Below the pieces are notes generated by a model. That model saw nothing but the letters and a program-made list of their open reading frames with translations, was not told the DNA's origin and made no database searches. From Streptomyces fulvoviolaceus (GTDB taxonomy: Bacteria > Actinomycetota > Actinomycetes > Streptomycetales > Streptomycetaceae), in the NCBI RefSeq assembly GCF_000718165.1, contig NZ_JOEY01000047.1, positions 26,574-90,573 of the forward strand: a DNA stretch of 64,000 bases, given 5' to 3'. The stretch's first letter is position 1, and each line of letters starts with the position of its first letter. The position numbers were made by a program, and so were the translations under genes. Below are positions 1 to 8,123 of the stretch, one piece after another.

Positions 1-1303
1 CCCGCGTGATCGTGCCGCGGGGGTCCATCGCCAGCCCCAGCTGGTCCACGAGCCCGTCCCTGCGGTCGGGCCCGGAGAAGCCGAGGGCGAGCAGCACCAG
101 GTCGGCGGGGAGCGACCGCCCGGTCCCCGCCACCGGCTGCCGCCGCGTGTCCACCTCGGTCAGGTGCAACGACCGCACCTGCCCGTCCGCGTCCCCGGTG
201 AAGCGGAGCGTGGACGCCGCGAACAGCCGCGCGTCCGCGTCCGCCGCCGGCGTGGTCTCCAGATCGCGGGCCTCCTCGTGCGCCGCCGACAGCCGGTAGA
301 TCTTCGGATACGTCGGCCAGGGCTCGACGTCCTCGTCGCGCTCGGCGTCCGGCTGGGCGTAGATGTCCAACTGCGTTACGGACGCGGCCCCTTCCCGCAC
401 CGCGGTACCGAGACAGTCGGCCCCCGTGTCACCACCGCCGACGATGACGACGTGCTTCCCGGCGGCGGACATCGGGGAGGTCTCCAGATCGCCCTCGCAC
501 ACCCGGTTGGCCAGCGGCAGATACTCCATGGCCTGGTGGATCCCGGCCAACTCCCGCCCTGGTACGTCGAGTTCACGCCACGCTGTCGCTCCCGTGGCGA
601 TCACCACGGCGTCGTAGCGCGCCCGCAGTTCCGCGGCGCCGATGTCCCGCCCGACGGCGGTGGACGTACGGAACTTGGTGCCCTCGGCGCGCATCTGCTC
701 GATCCGCCGCTCCAGATGGTGCTTCTCCATCTTGAACGCGGGGATGCCGTACCGCATCAGCCCGCCGAGCCGGTCGTCCTTCTCGTACACGGCGACGGTG
801 TGCCCGGCCCGCGTGAGCTGCTGTGCCGCGGCAAGCCCGGTGGGCCCCGAGCCGATCACCGCGACGGTCCGTCCGGACAGCCGGTCCGGCGGACGCGGCG
901 GCGCGAAACCGTCCGTCCACGCCCGGTCGGCGATCGCGACCTCGACGTTCTTGATGGTGACCGCGGGCTGGTTGATGGCGAGCACGCATCCCGCCTCGCA
1001 CGGCGCCGGACACAACCGCCCGGTGAACTCGGGGAAGTTGTTGGTGGCGTGCAGCCGGTCCGCGGCCGCCCGCCAGTCGTCCCGGCTGACCAGGTCGTTC
1101 CACTCGGGGATCAGGTTCCCCAGCGGACAGGCGTCGTGGCAGAACGGTATGCCGCAGTCCATGCAGCGGTCGGCCTGCTTGTTGATGATGGGCAGCAGCG
1201 CTCGGGGGACGTAGACCTCGTCCCAGTCCCGGACCCGCTCCTCGACGGGCCTACGGGCCCAGTCCTGGCGAGGCGTGGTCATGAATCCCTTGGGATCGGC
1301 CAT
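1..1303 (-). CDS. gltD: GltD-type glutamate synthase small subunit homologue (3' end beyond window)
   Basis: NADPH-dependent flavoprotein of the glutamate synthase small-subunit family, which passes electrons from NADPH through FAD and Fe-S clusters. About 434 codons are visible and the C-terminus lies beyond base 1. The N-terminus reads MADPKGF and has the cysteine-rich Fe-S region (CMDCGIPFCHDACPLGN, then CPAPCEAGC). It is followed by the FAD-binding Rossmann motif GSGPTGLAAAQQL and a second, NADPH-binding motif GGGDTGADC. The ATG at 1303 has AAGGAAG six bases upstream. In the usual arrangement the large subunit gltB lies directly upstream of gltD. Here a small membrane-protein gene is upstream instead, so this looks like a stand-alone GltD paralogue, and its electron acceptor could be something other than GltB. 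Confidence 0.85.
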   Translation of the reverse strand, partial: MADPKGFMTTPRQDWARRPVEERVRDWDEVYVPRALLPIINKQADRCMDCGIPFCHDACPLGNLIPEWNDLVSRDDWRAAADRLHATNNFPEFTGRLCPAPCEAGCVLAINQPAVTIKNVEVAIADRAWTDGFAPPRPPDRLSGRTVAVIGSGPTGLAAAQQLTRAGHTVAVYEKDDRLGGLMRYGIPAFKMEKHHLERRIEQMRAEGTKFRTSTAVGRDIGAAELRARYDAVVIATGATAWRELDVPGRELAGIHQAMEYLPLANRVCEGDLETSPMSAAGKHVVIVGGGDTGADCLGTAVREGAASVTQLDIYAQPDAERDEDVEPWPTYPKIYRLSAAHEEARDLETTPAADADARLFAASTLRFTGDADGQVRSLHLTEVDTRRQPVAGTGRSLPADLVLLALGFSGPDRRDGLVDQLGLAMDPRGTITR

Positions 1304-1458
1304 GGCCGTCTTCCTTGCGTACGCGTGTGACGCTTTCGCGTCCGACGTGGCCGTGCGTCATCGGGCGGCACTCTTACGGCACTTCTGTGGCGCTTCCGTG
1401 GCACTTCTTTCGGCCACGATACGTCTCATCGGCCACGGGTGCCGCCCCACGGGCTCCC

Positions 1459-1938
1459 TCAGGTGAGAGCCAGCACATACGCCACCGCGGCGGCGGCCGA
1501 GGCGCCCATGCGGACGTGGTTCCACATCGTCCACTCGCGCACATACGTCGGCCAGTACGCGGCCGCCTCCGGGGTGCCCGGGTCCAGCTTGAGCAGGGTG
1601 TCGTTGCGCGGCACGTTCGCCACCATGGTCAGCCCGAACGAGCCGAACAGGTACAGCGCGCTGCCCACCAGCAGCTCCGCCGTCCCCTCGTCCGGCCACA
1701 GCACGAACGTCACCACCGCGATCACCGCACACAGCACCGCCGACCCGGCGAACACGGCCATGAACGCCGGCCGCACCGCGGTCACGTTGATCGCGTTCAT
1801 CGCGGCGACGCCCTGCGCCGGCGGCAGCGCGGCGAGCCCACGCATCACGAAGGTCGAGAAGGCGCAGAAGACCCCGGCGGTCAGCCCGGTGCCGAGCACG
1901 CCCAGCACGATCAGGACGAAGTACGGTCCATCGATCAT
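1459..1938 (-). CDS. DUF1772 (anthrone-oxygenase-like) small membrane protein
   Basis: A protein of about 159 residues with four hydrophobic segments: residues about 5-28, 52-72, 78-100 and a final one near the C-terminus. The sequence around NVPRNDTL and the W-x-x-Y-V-R-E-W-T-x-W-N-H-V-R segment is typical of the DUF1772 family. That family includes fungal anthrone oxygenases, but most bacterial members are uncharacterised. I start at ATG 1938 (MIDGPYF). GTG 1941 is one codon upstream and sits better relative to the GGGGAG at 1951-1956, so the start is uncertain by one codon. No function beyond membrane location can be claimed. Confidence 0.7.
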   Translation of the reverse strand: MIDGPYFVLIVLGVLGTGLTAGVFCAFSTFVMRGLAALPPAQGVAAMNAINVTAVRPAFMAVFAGSAVLCAVIAVVTFVLWPDEGTAELLVGSALYLFGSFGLTMVANVPRNDTLLKLDPGTPEAAAYWPTYVREWTMWNHVRMGASAAAAVAYVLALT

Positions 1939-2142
1939 CACAACATCAACTCCCCCATCCAGCCGAGATCCTTCCCGGCACCACCCGTCATCACAAGTGA
2001 ATCTCCGGTCGAGAACACCTGCCATGGCCGAGTCGCGCGGGGGCATGCGCGAGCGTCCACGCCGGGGCGTGGGGCGGGTGTCCTGGGTGTCCGTCGATCG
2101 GCCCGGCACCTCATGGACCGCCGCTCTCCACGCGCTCCCTGC

Positions 2143-2826
2143 TCACTCCCGCCACCCCCGCAACACCGCCTCGACATCCCTCGCGATCCGACGCCGCGCC
2201 TCATGCCGGACCACCCCGCTCATCAGCAACTCGTCGTACGGCGTGTCCACATGCCGTACGGACGCCACGACCGCCGAGGTCACCGCCCCCTCCGACAGCG
2301 CCCGCCCCGGCGCACTCCGGCCGATCCGCCCACTGCCCCGCGCGGAAGCATGCGTGGCGATCCCTCGCGCCCGGTCCGCCGGGCACCCCGGAAACAGCCG
2401 TCGTACCTCCGCCGCGAACGCCTCGGCGAACCGCACGTCCTCGGCCGCCCGCCGTGCGGCATCCCGCGCCCGACGCCGCCGCCGCGCCTCCGCGTCCGCC
2501 AGGCAGCGCTCCTCGGCCCGCGCCAGCCCCGCCTCCTCGACGAGGACGCCCTGCCGCTCGTAACGCCCCTTGCGCCGGTTGAAGCGCACGACGACCGCCG
2601 ACAGCCCGCTCTCCTCCCGCGACCGCCGCGTCAGCGCCGTGTCGCCGCGCGGCAGGAACACCAGGTGCCCGAGATCGGCACAGTCCAGGCAGCGCGGCGC
2701 CCCGCCCTCGACGACGAGCAGCGACAGCGGCCCGCCACGGCACTCGGCACAGTGCCGCCTCCGCAGGGGCTGGACGACGAGAAGCCCGGTGCGAGTCGGG
2801 ATCGGGGGAGTCGCGAGACCTGCCAT
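2143..2826 (-). CDS. DUF2293 domain-containing hypothetical protein
   Basis: A basic protein of 227 residues. The N-terminal part has two CxxC pairs (HCAECRGG, RCLDCADLGH) resembling a small zinc ribbon and ends in a FLPRGDTALTRRSR segment. The middle (about 85-140) is a charged, arginine-rich probable coiled coil. The C-terminal 80 residues contain RLFPGCP...IATHA and an alpha-helical stretch ending ARRRIARDVEAVLRGW, as in DUF2293. Start ATG 2826 is chosen because a longer reading would run into the upstream gene; the 7-base gap to that gene indicates co-transcription. The function is unknown; nucleic-acid binding is a guess from the zinc ribbon and basic character. Confidence 0.65.
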   Translation of the reverse strand: MAGLATPPIPTRTGLLVVQPLRRRHCAECRGGPLSLLVVEGGAPRCLDCADLGHLVFLPRGDTALTRRSREESGLSAVVVRFNRRKGRYERQGVLVEEAGLARAEERCLADAEARRRRRARDAARRAAEDVRFAEAFAAEVRRLFPGCPADRARGIATHASARGSGRIGRSAPGRALSEGAVTSAVVASVRHVDTPYDELLMSGVVRHEARRRIARDVEAVLRGWRE

Positions 2827-2833
2827 GAGTGAT

Positions 2834-3514
2834 TCATTCCCCTGACGGACCGCACACCGACACCCGCGTACGGTGCCGCGTCGGCGTCTCGATCTCGTCG
2901 AGCACCGCCACCGCGAGATCCGCGTACGACAGGACGGCCGCACCGTCGGGAACCCGCTCACCGCCGAGCCGGTACCGTCCGGTGCGCGCGGCGGCCTGCT
3001 CCAGCCCGCCGCCCGGCGTGAGCATCAGCCAGTCGACAGGGCCGTCGGCCGCCTCCCGCAGCCGCCGCAGACCTGCCGTGTGCGCCAGCGCGAACGGCCG
3101 TATCTCCGGCGGAAACACCGCGGGATCGTCCATCACCGGCCGCCCGTCCGCGCCCAGAAGGTTCGCGAACAGCCCGACGGCGACAAGCCGCCGTACCCCC
3201 GAGGCGGCGAGCCCGCCCAGCAGCGCGTCCGCCGCCTTGACGAAGAACTCCGGATCGAGCGAGTCGAAGCCCTGCTCCGGGCCGCTGAACGGCGACACGG
3301 CGTGTACGGCCGCGACATGTCCGCCCACCACGGCACCCACCGAACCGGGATCCGTCACATCGCCGCGCACGACGGCCACGCCGTTCGCCCTGAGGTCCGG
3401 ATGCCGCCCCGGATCGCGCACCACTGCCGTCACCTCGTATCCCCTCCCGCGCGCCTCGCCCGTCACCGCCCGCCCGGCCCGTCCGCCGGCTCCGAACACC
3501 ACGATCCCGCCCAT
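2834..3514 (-). CDS. NmrA/SDR-type NAD(P)-binding oxidoreductase
   Basis: A 226-residue atypical short-chain dehydrogenase with the N-terminal nucleotide-binding motif VFGAGGRAGRAV (residues 5-16). The acidic GDVTDPGSV and later DWLMLTPGG segments are typical of NAD(P)-binding proteins that act as reductases or redox sensors. AGGAGG lies six bases before ATG 3514. It is divergent from an HxlR regulator gene. Such pairs are common, and HxlR proteins often respond to electrophiles and control a neighbouring oxidoreductase. The substrate cannot be named from sequence. Confidence 0.75.
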   Translation of the reverse strand: MGGIVVFGAGGRAGRAVTGEARGRGYEVTAVVRDPGRHPDLRANGVAVVRGDVTDPGSVGAVVGGHVAAVHAVSPFSGPEQGFDSLDPEFFVKAADALLGGLAASGVRRLVAVGLFANLLGADGRPVMDDPAVFPPEIRPFALAHTAGLRRLREAADGPVDWLMLTPGGGLEQAAARTGRYRLGGERVPDGAAVLSYADLAVAVLDEIETPTRHRTRVSVCGPSGE

Positions 3515-3576
3515 GCCCAACCTCCTTGCCCAGCACCGCACTTCACGGCCCGAGCTGGACGTTAGGCGCGGGATGG

Positions 3577-3598
3577 CCGGTTACCGCAACGGAACCGG
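3577..3598. promoter_or_regulatory. Inverted repeat in the SDR/hxlR divergent promoter region
   Basis: CCGGTT at 3577-3582 and AACCGG at 3593-3598 form a 22-base imperfect palindrome centred between the two divergent genes. It is a reasonable candidate operator for the HxlR protein. A TAGCCT hexamer at 3602-3607 ends six bases before the hxlR ATG, so the hxlR message may be leaderless. Confidence 0.4.
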
Positions 3599-3613
3599 CG
3601 CTAGCCTCGGCCG

Positions 3614-4039
3614 ATGACCGACTCCACCTCCACGTCCACCTCCATTCCCACTTCCACGGTCGGTGCCCGGCTCGCTCCCCTCGCCCCCGACATGTTCGAC
3701 GCCGTCTGTCCCTCCTCCGTGATGCCGTTCCGGGTCGGTGACAAGTGGACCGGCATGGTCGTCCGCTGCCTCGAAGGCGGCCCGCGCCGCTTCACCGAAC
3801 TCCGGGTCCCGCTCAGGGCCGTGACCCCGAAGGTCCTCAGCGAGACCCTGCGCGCGATGGAACGCGACGGCCTCCTGACCCGCACCGCGTACGACGAGAA
3901 CCCGCCCCGCGTCGAGTACGCCCTCACCCCTCTCGGCCGCACCCTGATCCCCCTCCTCGACGCGGCCCGCGCCTGGAGCGCAACCCACCTCCCACAGCTG
4001 CTCGCCGCTCGCCGAGCCCACGAGCGCGACGCATCCTGA
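3614..4039 (+). CDS. HxlR-family winged-helix transcriptional regulator
   Basis: A 141-residue protein with an unusual Ser/Thr-rich N-terminus (MTDSTSTSTSIPTST). A standard HxlR domain follows: a cysteine near residue 32 (CPSS), the recognition segment FTELRVPLRAVTPKVLSETLRAMERDG, and a wing (RVEYALTPLGRTL). The single N-terminal cysteine is the position used for redox or electrophile sensing in several HxlR proteins, which is an inference here. It probably controls the divergent SDR gene and itself through the palindrome at 3577-3598. Confidence 0.85.
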   Translation: MTDSTSTSTSIPTSTVGARLAPLAPDMFDAVCPSSVMPFRVGDKWTGMVVRCLEGGPRRFTELRVPLRAVTPKVLSETLRAMERDGLLTRTAYDENPPRVEYALTPLGRTLIPLLDAARAWSATHLPQLLAARRAHERDAS

Positions 4040-4056
4040 CCGTGGCCTGACGCATC

Positions 4057-4698
4057 ATGGGCCGTGTGCGACTCGAAGCGATCACTTGGGACCGGCTCGG
4101 CGACCTGCTGGCCGAGCGGCTGCTCGACCTGAAGCCGGCCGACGGCAGCCCCTGGCCCCGCGTCGCCTTCGACGGCGCCCCGGCGGCCCGCCCGGGAGAC
4201 CTCGCCGAGCGCGTCGGCGAGGCCCTGCGCATACGGGGCCGCCCTTCGCTCGTCGTCGGCATGGAGGGCTTCCTGCGCCCCGCCTCGCTCCGCCTGGAGT
4301 ACGGCCACCAGGACCCGGAGGCCTACTACGACGGTTGGTTCGACACCGGCGCCCTCTGGCGCGAGGTCTTCGGCCCCCTCGAACCCGGCGGCGACGGCCG
4401 CGTCCTGCCCGACCTGTGGGATCCTGCCACCGACCGCGCCACCCGCAGCCCCTACGTCCAACTCCCGCCCGGCGGCGTCCTGTTGCTCCACGGCCCCCTC
4501 CTGCTGCGCCACTGGTTCCCCTTCGACCTGACCGCGCACGTCCTCCTCTCCACCGGAGCGCTGCGCCGCCGTACCCCCGAGGCCGAGCACTGGACTCTCC
4601 CCGCCTTCGAGCGGTACGCAGACGAATCCGACCCGGCCGGCACGGCCGACGTCCTGGTGCGCGCCGACGATCCGCGTCATCCGGCGTGGAGCGGCTGA
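4057..4698 (+). CDS. Uridine-kinase-like protein lacking the P-loop
   Basis: A 213-residue protein that aligns by eye with the uridine kinase/phosphoribulokinase-like family of Streptomyces. It has VAFDGAPAARPGDLAERV near residues 36-53, then MEGFLRPASLRLEYGHQDPEAYYDGWFD, the segment that in active enzymes contacts nucleoside and phosphate. At the place where the family has GxxGxGKS/T the sequence is GAPAARPGD, with no lysine and no Ser/Thr. Phosphoryl transfer is therefore unlikely unless ATP is bound differently. It lies 17 bases after the hxlR stop and may be co-transcribed with it. Confidence 0.6.
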   Translation: MGRVRLEAITWDRLGDLLAERLLDLKPADGSPWPRVAFDGAPAARPGDLAERVGEALRIRGRPSLVVGMEGFLRPASLRLEYGHQDPEAYYDGWFDTGALWREVFGPLEPGGDGRVLPDLWDPATDRATRSPYVQLPPGGVLLLHGPLLLRHWFPFDLTAHVLLSTGALRRRTPEAEHWTLPAFERYADESDPAGTADVLVRADDPRHPAWSG

Positions 4699-4731
4699 TT
4701 CGATCAAACCCCTTTTCCATCGAACGCCTTT

Positions 4732-4749
4732 TATATGCGCGTGCATATA
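4732..4749. promoter_or_regulatory. Palindrome overlapping the PPOX gene promoter
   Basis: TATATGC at 4732-4738 and GCATATA at 4743-4749 are perfect 7-base inverted arms around GCGT. This AT-rich island stands out in a roughly 70% GC sequence. Its right arm overlaps TATAGT (4746-4751), a good -10 hexamer 12 bases before the ATG at 4764. A repressor bound here would block the polymerase. The regulator is not identifiable. Confidence 0.5.
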
Positions 4750-4763
4750 GTTACTGTGGCTCC

Positions 4764-5177
4764 ATGACGACCTCCACAAGTGATTCCGTCTCCTTCGACG
4801 ACTCGGTCCGTGCTCTCCTCGACGGCAAGAACTTCGCCAGCGTGGCCACCCTCGGCCGCGACGGCGGCCCGCAGAACTCGGTGGTCTGGATCAAGCGTGA
4901 GGGCGACACCGTGCTCTTCTCCTCCACCGACGGACGCCAGAAGGTGCGCAACCTCCGGCGCGACCCCCGCATCAGCCTCTCGGTCTTCGACCTCGCCAAC
5001 CCCTACAGCTCGGTCGAGATCCGTGGCACCGCCGAGATCCTCGCGGACGAGGGCAAGCGCCTCCCGCACGAGCTCTCGCACAAGTACCTCGGCATCGACC
5101 CGCCCGCCGAGAAGGACGACGAGGTCCGCGTGATCATCCGCGTGGTCCCGCGGAAGATCGTGGGCTTCTCGGCCTGA
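4764..5177 (+). CDS. PPOX-class F420-dependent oxidoreductase
   Basis: A 137-residue split-barrel flavin/deazaflavin-binding protein of the pyridoxamine-5'-phosphate-oxidase-like superfamily. It starts MTTSTSDSVSFDDSVRALL. It contains the barrel strands FASVATLGRDGGPQNSVVWIKR and VLFSSTDGRQKVRNLRRDPRISLSV, with the basic RQKVRNL patch that in this group binds the F420 or FMN phosphate, and ends in VRVIIRVVPRKIVGF. Actinobacterial members mostly use F420. The substrate is unknown. Promoter and operator candidates lie in the 30 bases upstream. Confidence 0.8.
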   Translation: MTTSTSDSVSFDDSVRALLDGKNFASVATLGRDGGPQNSVVWIKREGDTVLFSSTDGRQKVRNLRRDPRISLSVFDLANPYSSVEIRGTAEILADEGKRLPHELSHKYLGIDPPAEKDDEVRVIIRVVPRKIVGFSA

Positions 5178-5332
5178 GTGCCGTCGGCTCCGGGTTCTGG
5201 CCCCACCCGTTCCGGCGACGGTTACCGCACGGTTCCGGGTGCGGGGGCCCGACCGCGCGGCGAGAATGTAGGGCGCCGGTATCAGCGGTGCGTCCCGTGC
5301 CGCGCCGGCCGCCCGGCACCGGGAGGTACTCC

Positions 5333-5764
5333 ATGACCACCGCCGGAGACATCATGCACCGGGGCGCCCAGTGGATCCCCGCCCACGAAACCCTGGACCG
5401 CGCCGCCCAGCTGATGCGTGAGCTGGGCGTCGGGGCCCTGCCCATCAGCGACGAGAACGAACGGCTCTGCGGGATTCTCACCGACCGCGACATCGTCATC
5501 GGCTGTGTGGCCATGGGCCACGACCCGGCCAAGGTGACCGCGGGCGAGATGGCCCAGGGCACACCACGCTGGATCGACGCGGGCGCCGACGTGGGCGAGG
5601 TGCTGTACGAGATGCAGGAGCACCAGATCCGCCGGCTTCCCGTCATCGAGAACAAGCGCCTGGTGGGCATGATCAGCGAGGCCGACCTGGCCCAGCACCT
5701 GACGGAGGACCAGATCGCCGGCTGGGCCGAGAGCGTCTACGCGAGGACCTCGGGCCGCCTCTGA
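5333..5764 (+). CDS. CBS-domain pair protein
   Basis: A 143-residue protein consisting of two CBS motifs (about 8-60 and 75-130), recognisable by GVGALPISDENERLCGILTDRDIV and QIRRLPVIENKRLVGMISEADLA. Stand-alone CBS pairs bind adenine nucleotides or SAM and act as energy or redox sensors. ATG 5333 has GGGAGG six bases upstream. It is convergent with corA, with only 19 bases between the stops. The proximity to a Mg2+ channel is suggestive, since CBS domains regulate some Mg transporters, but no direct link is visible. Confidence 0.85.
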   Translation: MTTAGDIMHRGAQWIPAHETLDRAAQLMRELGVGALPISDENERLCGILTDRDIVIGCVAMGHDPAKVTAGEMAQGTPRWIDAGADVGEVLYEMQEHQIRRLPVIENKRLVGMISEADLAQHLTEDQIAGWAESVYARTSGRL

Positions 5765-5783
5765 CTCGTGTTCCGGACAGTGA

Positions 5784-6911
5784 TCAGAGCCAGCCGTTGC
5801 GCCGGAAACCGCGGTACAGCACCAGACACGCGACGGATATCACGCCGATGATCAGGCCGTAGCCGTATCGCCAGTGCAGCTCCGGCATGTGGTCGAAGTT
5901 CATGCCGTACACACCGCAGACCATCGTCGGCACGGCGATCACCGCGGCCCACGCCGTGATCTTCCGCATGTCCTCGTTCTGCGCGACCGTCACCTGTGCG
6001 AGGTGCGCCTGCAGGATCGAGTTGAGCAGTTCGTCGAAGGCGGCGATCTGCTCCTTGGCGCGCAGCAGATGGTCGGAGACGTCGCGGAAGTAGGCCTGTA
6101 TCTCCGGATCGACCACGCGGATCGGCCGGGTCGAGAGCTCCTCGATCGGGCGGGCGAGCGGGACCACGGCCCGCTTCAGCTCGAGGAGCTCGCGCTTGAG
6201 CTGGTAGATGCGCCCCGGGTCGGCCCGCGCGCCGTTCTCCGCGAACACGTCCATCTCGACCTGGTCGATGTCGGCCTGAACAGCGTCGGTGACGTTCAGA
6301 TAGTCGTCGACCACATGGTCCGCGATCGCGTGCAGCACCGCGGCCGGACCCTTGGAGAGCTGCTGGGGGTCGGACTCCAGCTCCTCGCGCAACGGGCCCA
6401 GTGATCCATGCCGTCCGTGCCGCACGGTGATGACGAAGTCGCGGCCGACGAACACCATGATCTCGCCGGTGTTGACCACCTCGCTCGTGGCCGTGAGTTC
6501 CTCGTGCTCGACATAGCAGACCGTCTTGAACACCGCGAACAGCGTCTCGCCGTAGCGCTCCAGCTTCGGACGCTGGTGGGCCTCGATCGCGTCCTCGACC
6601 GCGAGCGGATGCAGGTCGAAGAGCTCCGCGATGCCCGCGAACTCCTGGTCCGTCGGCTCATGGAGACCGAGCCAGACGAAACCGTCACGGCTCTTGCGTA
6701 CTTGCTCCACGGCGTCGACCAGGTCGTTGCCGGTGGGGCCCCGCACGCCCTCCCGGTAGGTCACGCAGTTGACCACGGAACTGCCCAGCGGGGAGCGAGC
6801 GTGGTGGCTCAGGTCGACGCGCGGGCGCCGCCGGGCCAGCCGTGCCACCTTGCGGAGGCCGCCGACCCTGCCGAGGCCCGTGACCTTCCGCAGATTCCCT
6901 GCCATGGACAT
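5784..6911 (-). CDS. corA: CorA-family magnesium/cobalt transport protein
   Basis: A 375-residue channel-type divalent cation transporter. The N-terminal cytoplasmic domain (to about 310) contains EAHQRPKLERYGETLFAVFKT. It is followed by a long stalk helix and two C-terminal transmembrane helices (about 317-337 and 350-368). The signature GVYGMNF sits at the end of the first helix, as required for the CorA selectivity filter. ATG 6911 has GGGAG six bases upstream; an in-frame ATG at 6905 is the alternative. The upstream gap contains no recognisable Mg riboswitch. Confidence 0.9.
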   Translation of the reverse strand: MSMAGNLRKVTGLGRVGGLRKVARLARRRPRVDLSHHARSPLGSSVVNCVTYREGVRGPTGNDLVDAVEQVRKSRDGFVWLGLHEPTDQEFAGIAELFDLHPLAVEDAIEAHQRPKLERYGETLFAVFKTVCYVEHEELTATSEVVNTGEIMVFVGRDFVITVRHGRHGSLGPLREELESDPQQLSKGPAAVLHAIADHVVDDYLNVTDAVQADIDQVEMDVFAENGARADPGRIYQLKRELLELKRAVVPLARPIEELSTRPIRVVDPEIQAYFRDVSDHLLRAKEQIAAFDELLNSILQAHLAQVTVAQNEDMRKITAWAAVIAVPTMVCGVYGMNFDHMPELHWRYGYGLIIGVISVACLVLYRGFRRNGWL

Positions 6912-7129
6912 CTGGATCTCCCTGCATGGATCTCCGTGCGACGCGTTTCTGCGCCCTGGCGGGCCAGTTTGCCAGGTCCGGGCAAGAGGCGGGTGAGCCT
7001 GTGGGTAGGGATCATTCCGTTTGGTTCCCGGCTGTGGACAACGGGTCCGCACGGTACGGCGTCGGTCGTCTCGGCGCAGTCGTCGCGTCGCCCCCTCCCG
7101 ACAAGCCGGGCAACTGGGATGATCGAGGC

Positions 7130-7924
7130 ATGACGCGAACCGACGGGTATCTCCTCGCCAACCGGCAGACCGAGGCGGGCGAGCGTTTCGACGCCTTCGC
7201 CACCCTCTTCGACCCCACGACCTTCCGGCACCTCGAAGGATTCGGCATCGGATCCGGCTGGCGCTGCTGGGAGGTCGGCGCCGGCGGCACCTCCGTGGTG
7301 TCCTGGCTGGCCAAGAAGGTCGGCCCGACCGGCAAGGTCGTCGCGACCGACATCGACACCTCACAGGTCACCGCGGCCGCCCGCCCGCCCATCGAGGTAC
7401 GCGTCCACGACGTGGGCGCCGAGGAGCCGCCGGGCGAGGGGTTCGACCTGGTGCACGCCCGCCTCGTCCTCGTTCATGTGCCGGACCGGGAACGGGCGTT
7501 GCACTCGATGATCAAGGCCCTGCGCCCCGGCGGACGGCTCCTGATCGAGGACGCCGACCCCGCCCTGCAGCCCCTGCTCTGCCCCGACGAGCACGGCCCC
7601 GAGCAGCAGCTGGCCAACCGGCTGAGGCAGGGCTTCCGTCAGCTGCTCGCCGACCGCGGCGCCGACCTCGCCTACGGCCGCAGGCTCCCGGGCCTGCTCC
7701 GCGAGGCCGGCCTGCGCGGGGTGGAGGCCGACGCGTACTTCCCCGTCACCTCGCCCGCCTGCGCGGCCCTGGAGGCCGCCACGATCCGCCAGATCCGCGC
7801 CCAGCTGGTCACCGCGGGCCTTGCCACGGACCAGGACATCGACCGCCACCTCGCGAACGTCGCCACCGGTGCGATGGATCTGGCCACGGCTCCGATGATC
7901 TCGGCGTGGGGGCGCAAGGCGTAG
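7130..7924 (+). CDS. Class I SAM-dependent methyltransferase
   Basis: A 264-residue protein with a Rossmann-fold methyltransferase core. Motif I is CWEVGAGGTSVVSWLA, motif II is VVATDID and the post-I motif is FDLVHARLVLVHVPDRE. The ALRPGGRLLIEDAD strand is typical of small-molecule methyltransferases. Motif I is VGAGGT rather than GxGxG. The substrate is not predictable. It is divergent from corA with a 218-base gap, in which I see no strong promoter. Confidence 0.8.
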   Translation: MTRTDGYLLANRQTEAGERFDAFATLFDPTTFRHLEGFGIGSGWRCWEVGAGGTSVVSWLAKKVGPTGKVVATDIDTSQVTAAARPPIEVRVHDVGAEEPPGEGFDLVHARLVLVHVPDRERALHSMIKALRPGGRLLIEDADPALQPLLCPDEHGPEQQLANRLRQGFRQLLADRGADLAYGRRLPGLLREAGLRGVEADAYFPVTSPACAALEAATIRQIRAQLVTAGLATDQDIDRHLANVATGAMDLATAPMISAWGRKA

Positions 7925-8021
7925 GAGGGAAGCGGGGGTTGGCCTTGGCCGGGTGCCCTTCCGGATCGGTGGGACGTCGGCGGGTGTTGTTCAGGGCGCT
8001 CGGCGCGGGCGCGGTGGCGTT

Positions 8022-8123
8022 ACTCCGGCACCGTCCGGGTGTCAGCGGGTGTTGCTCCGGCACTGTCCGGGTGCCAGCGGGTCACTCCGTCACCGTCCGG
8101 GCATCAGCCGCCGTCACTCCGGG
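8022..8123. repeat. Degenerate 30-32-bp direct repeats
   Basis: Three and a third imperfect copies of a unit built on CTCCGGCACCGTCCGGGTG plus CAGCGGGTG. They start near 8023, 8055, 8085 and 8117. The last partial copy runs into the 3' end of the kinase gene that ends at 8114. The repeats fill the space between two convergent genes (7925-8113) and have no obvious coding role. Confidence 0.55.

Noticed and set aside
6912..7129. Magnesium riboswitch upstream of corA
   Set aside because: No conserved stems or loops of the known Mg2+-sensing leaders could be recognised.
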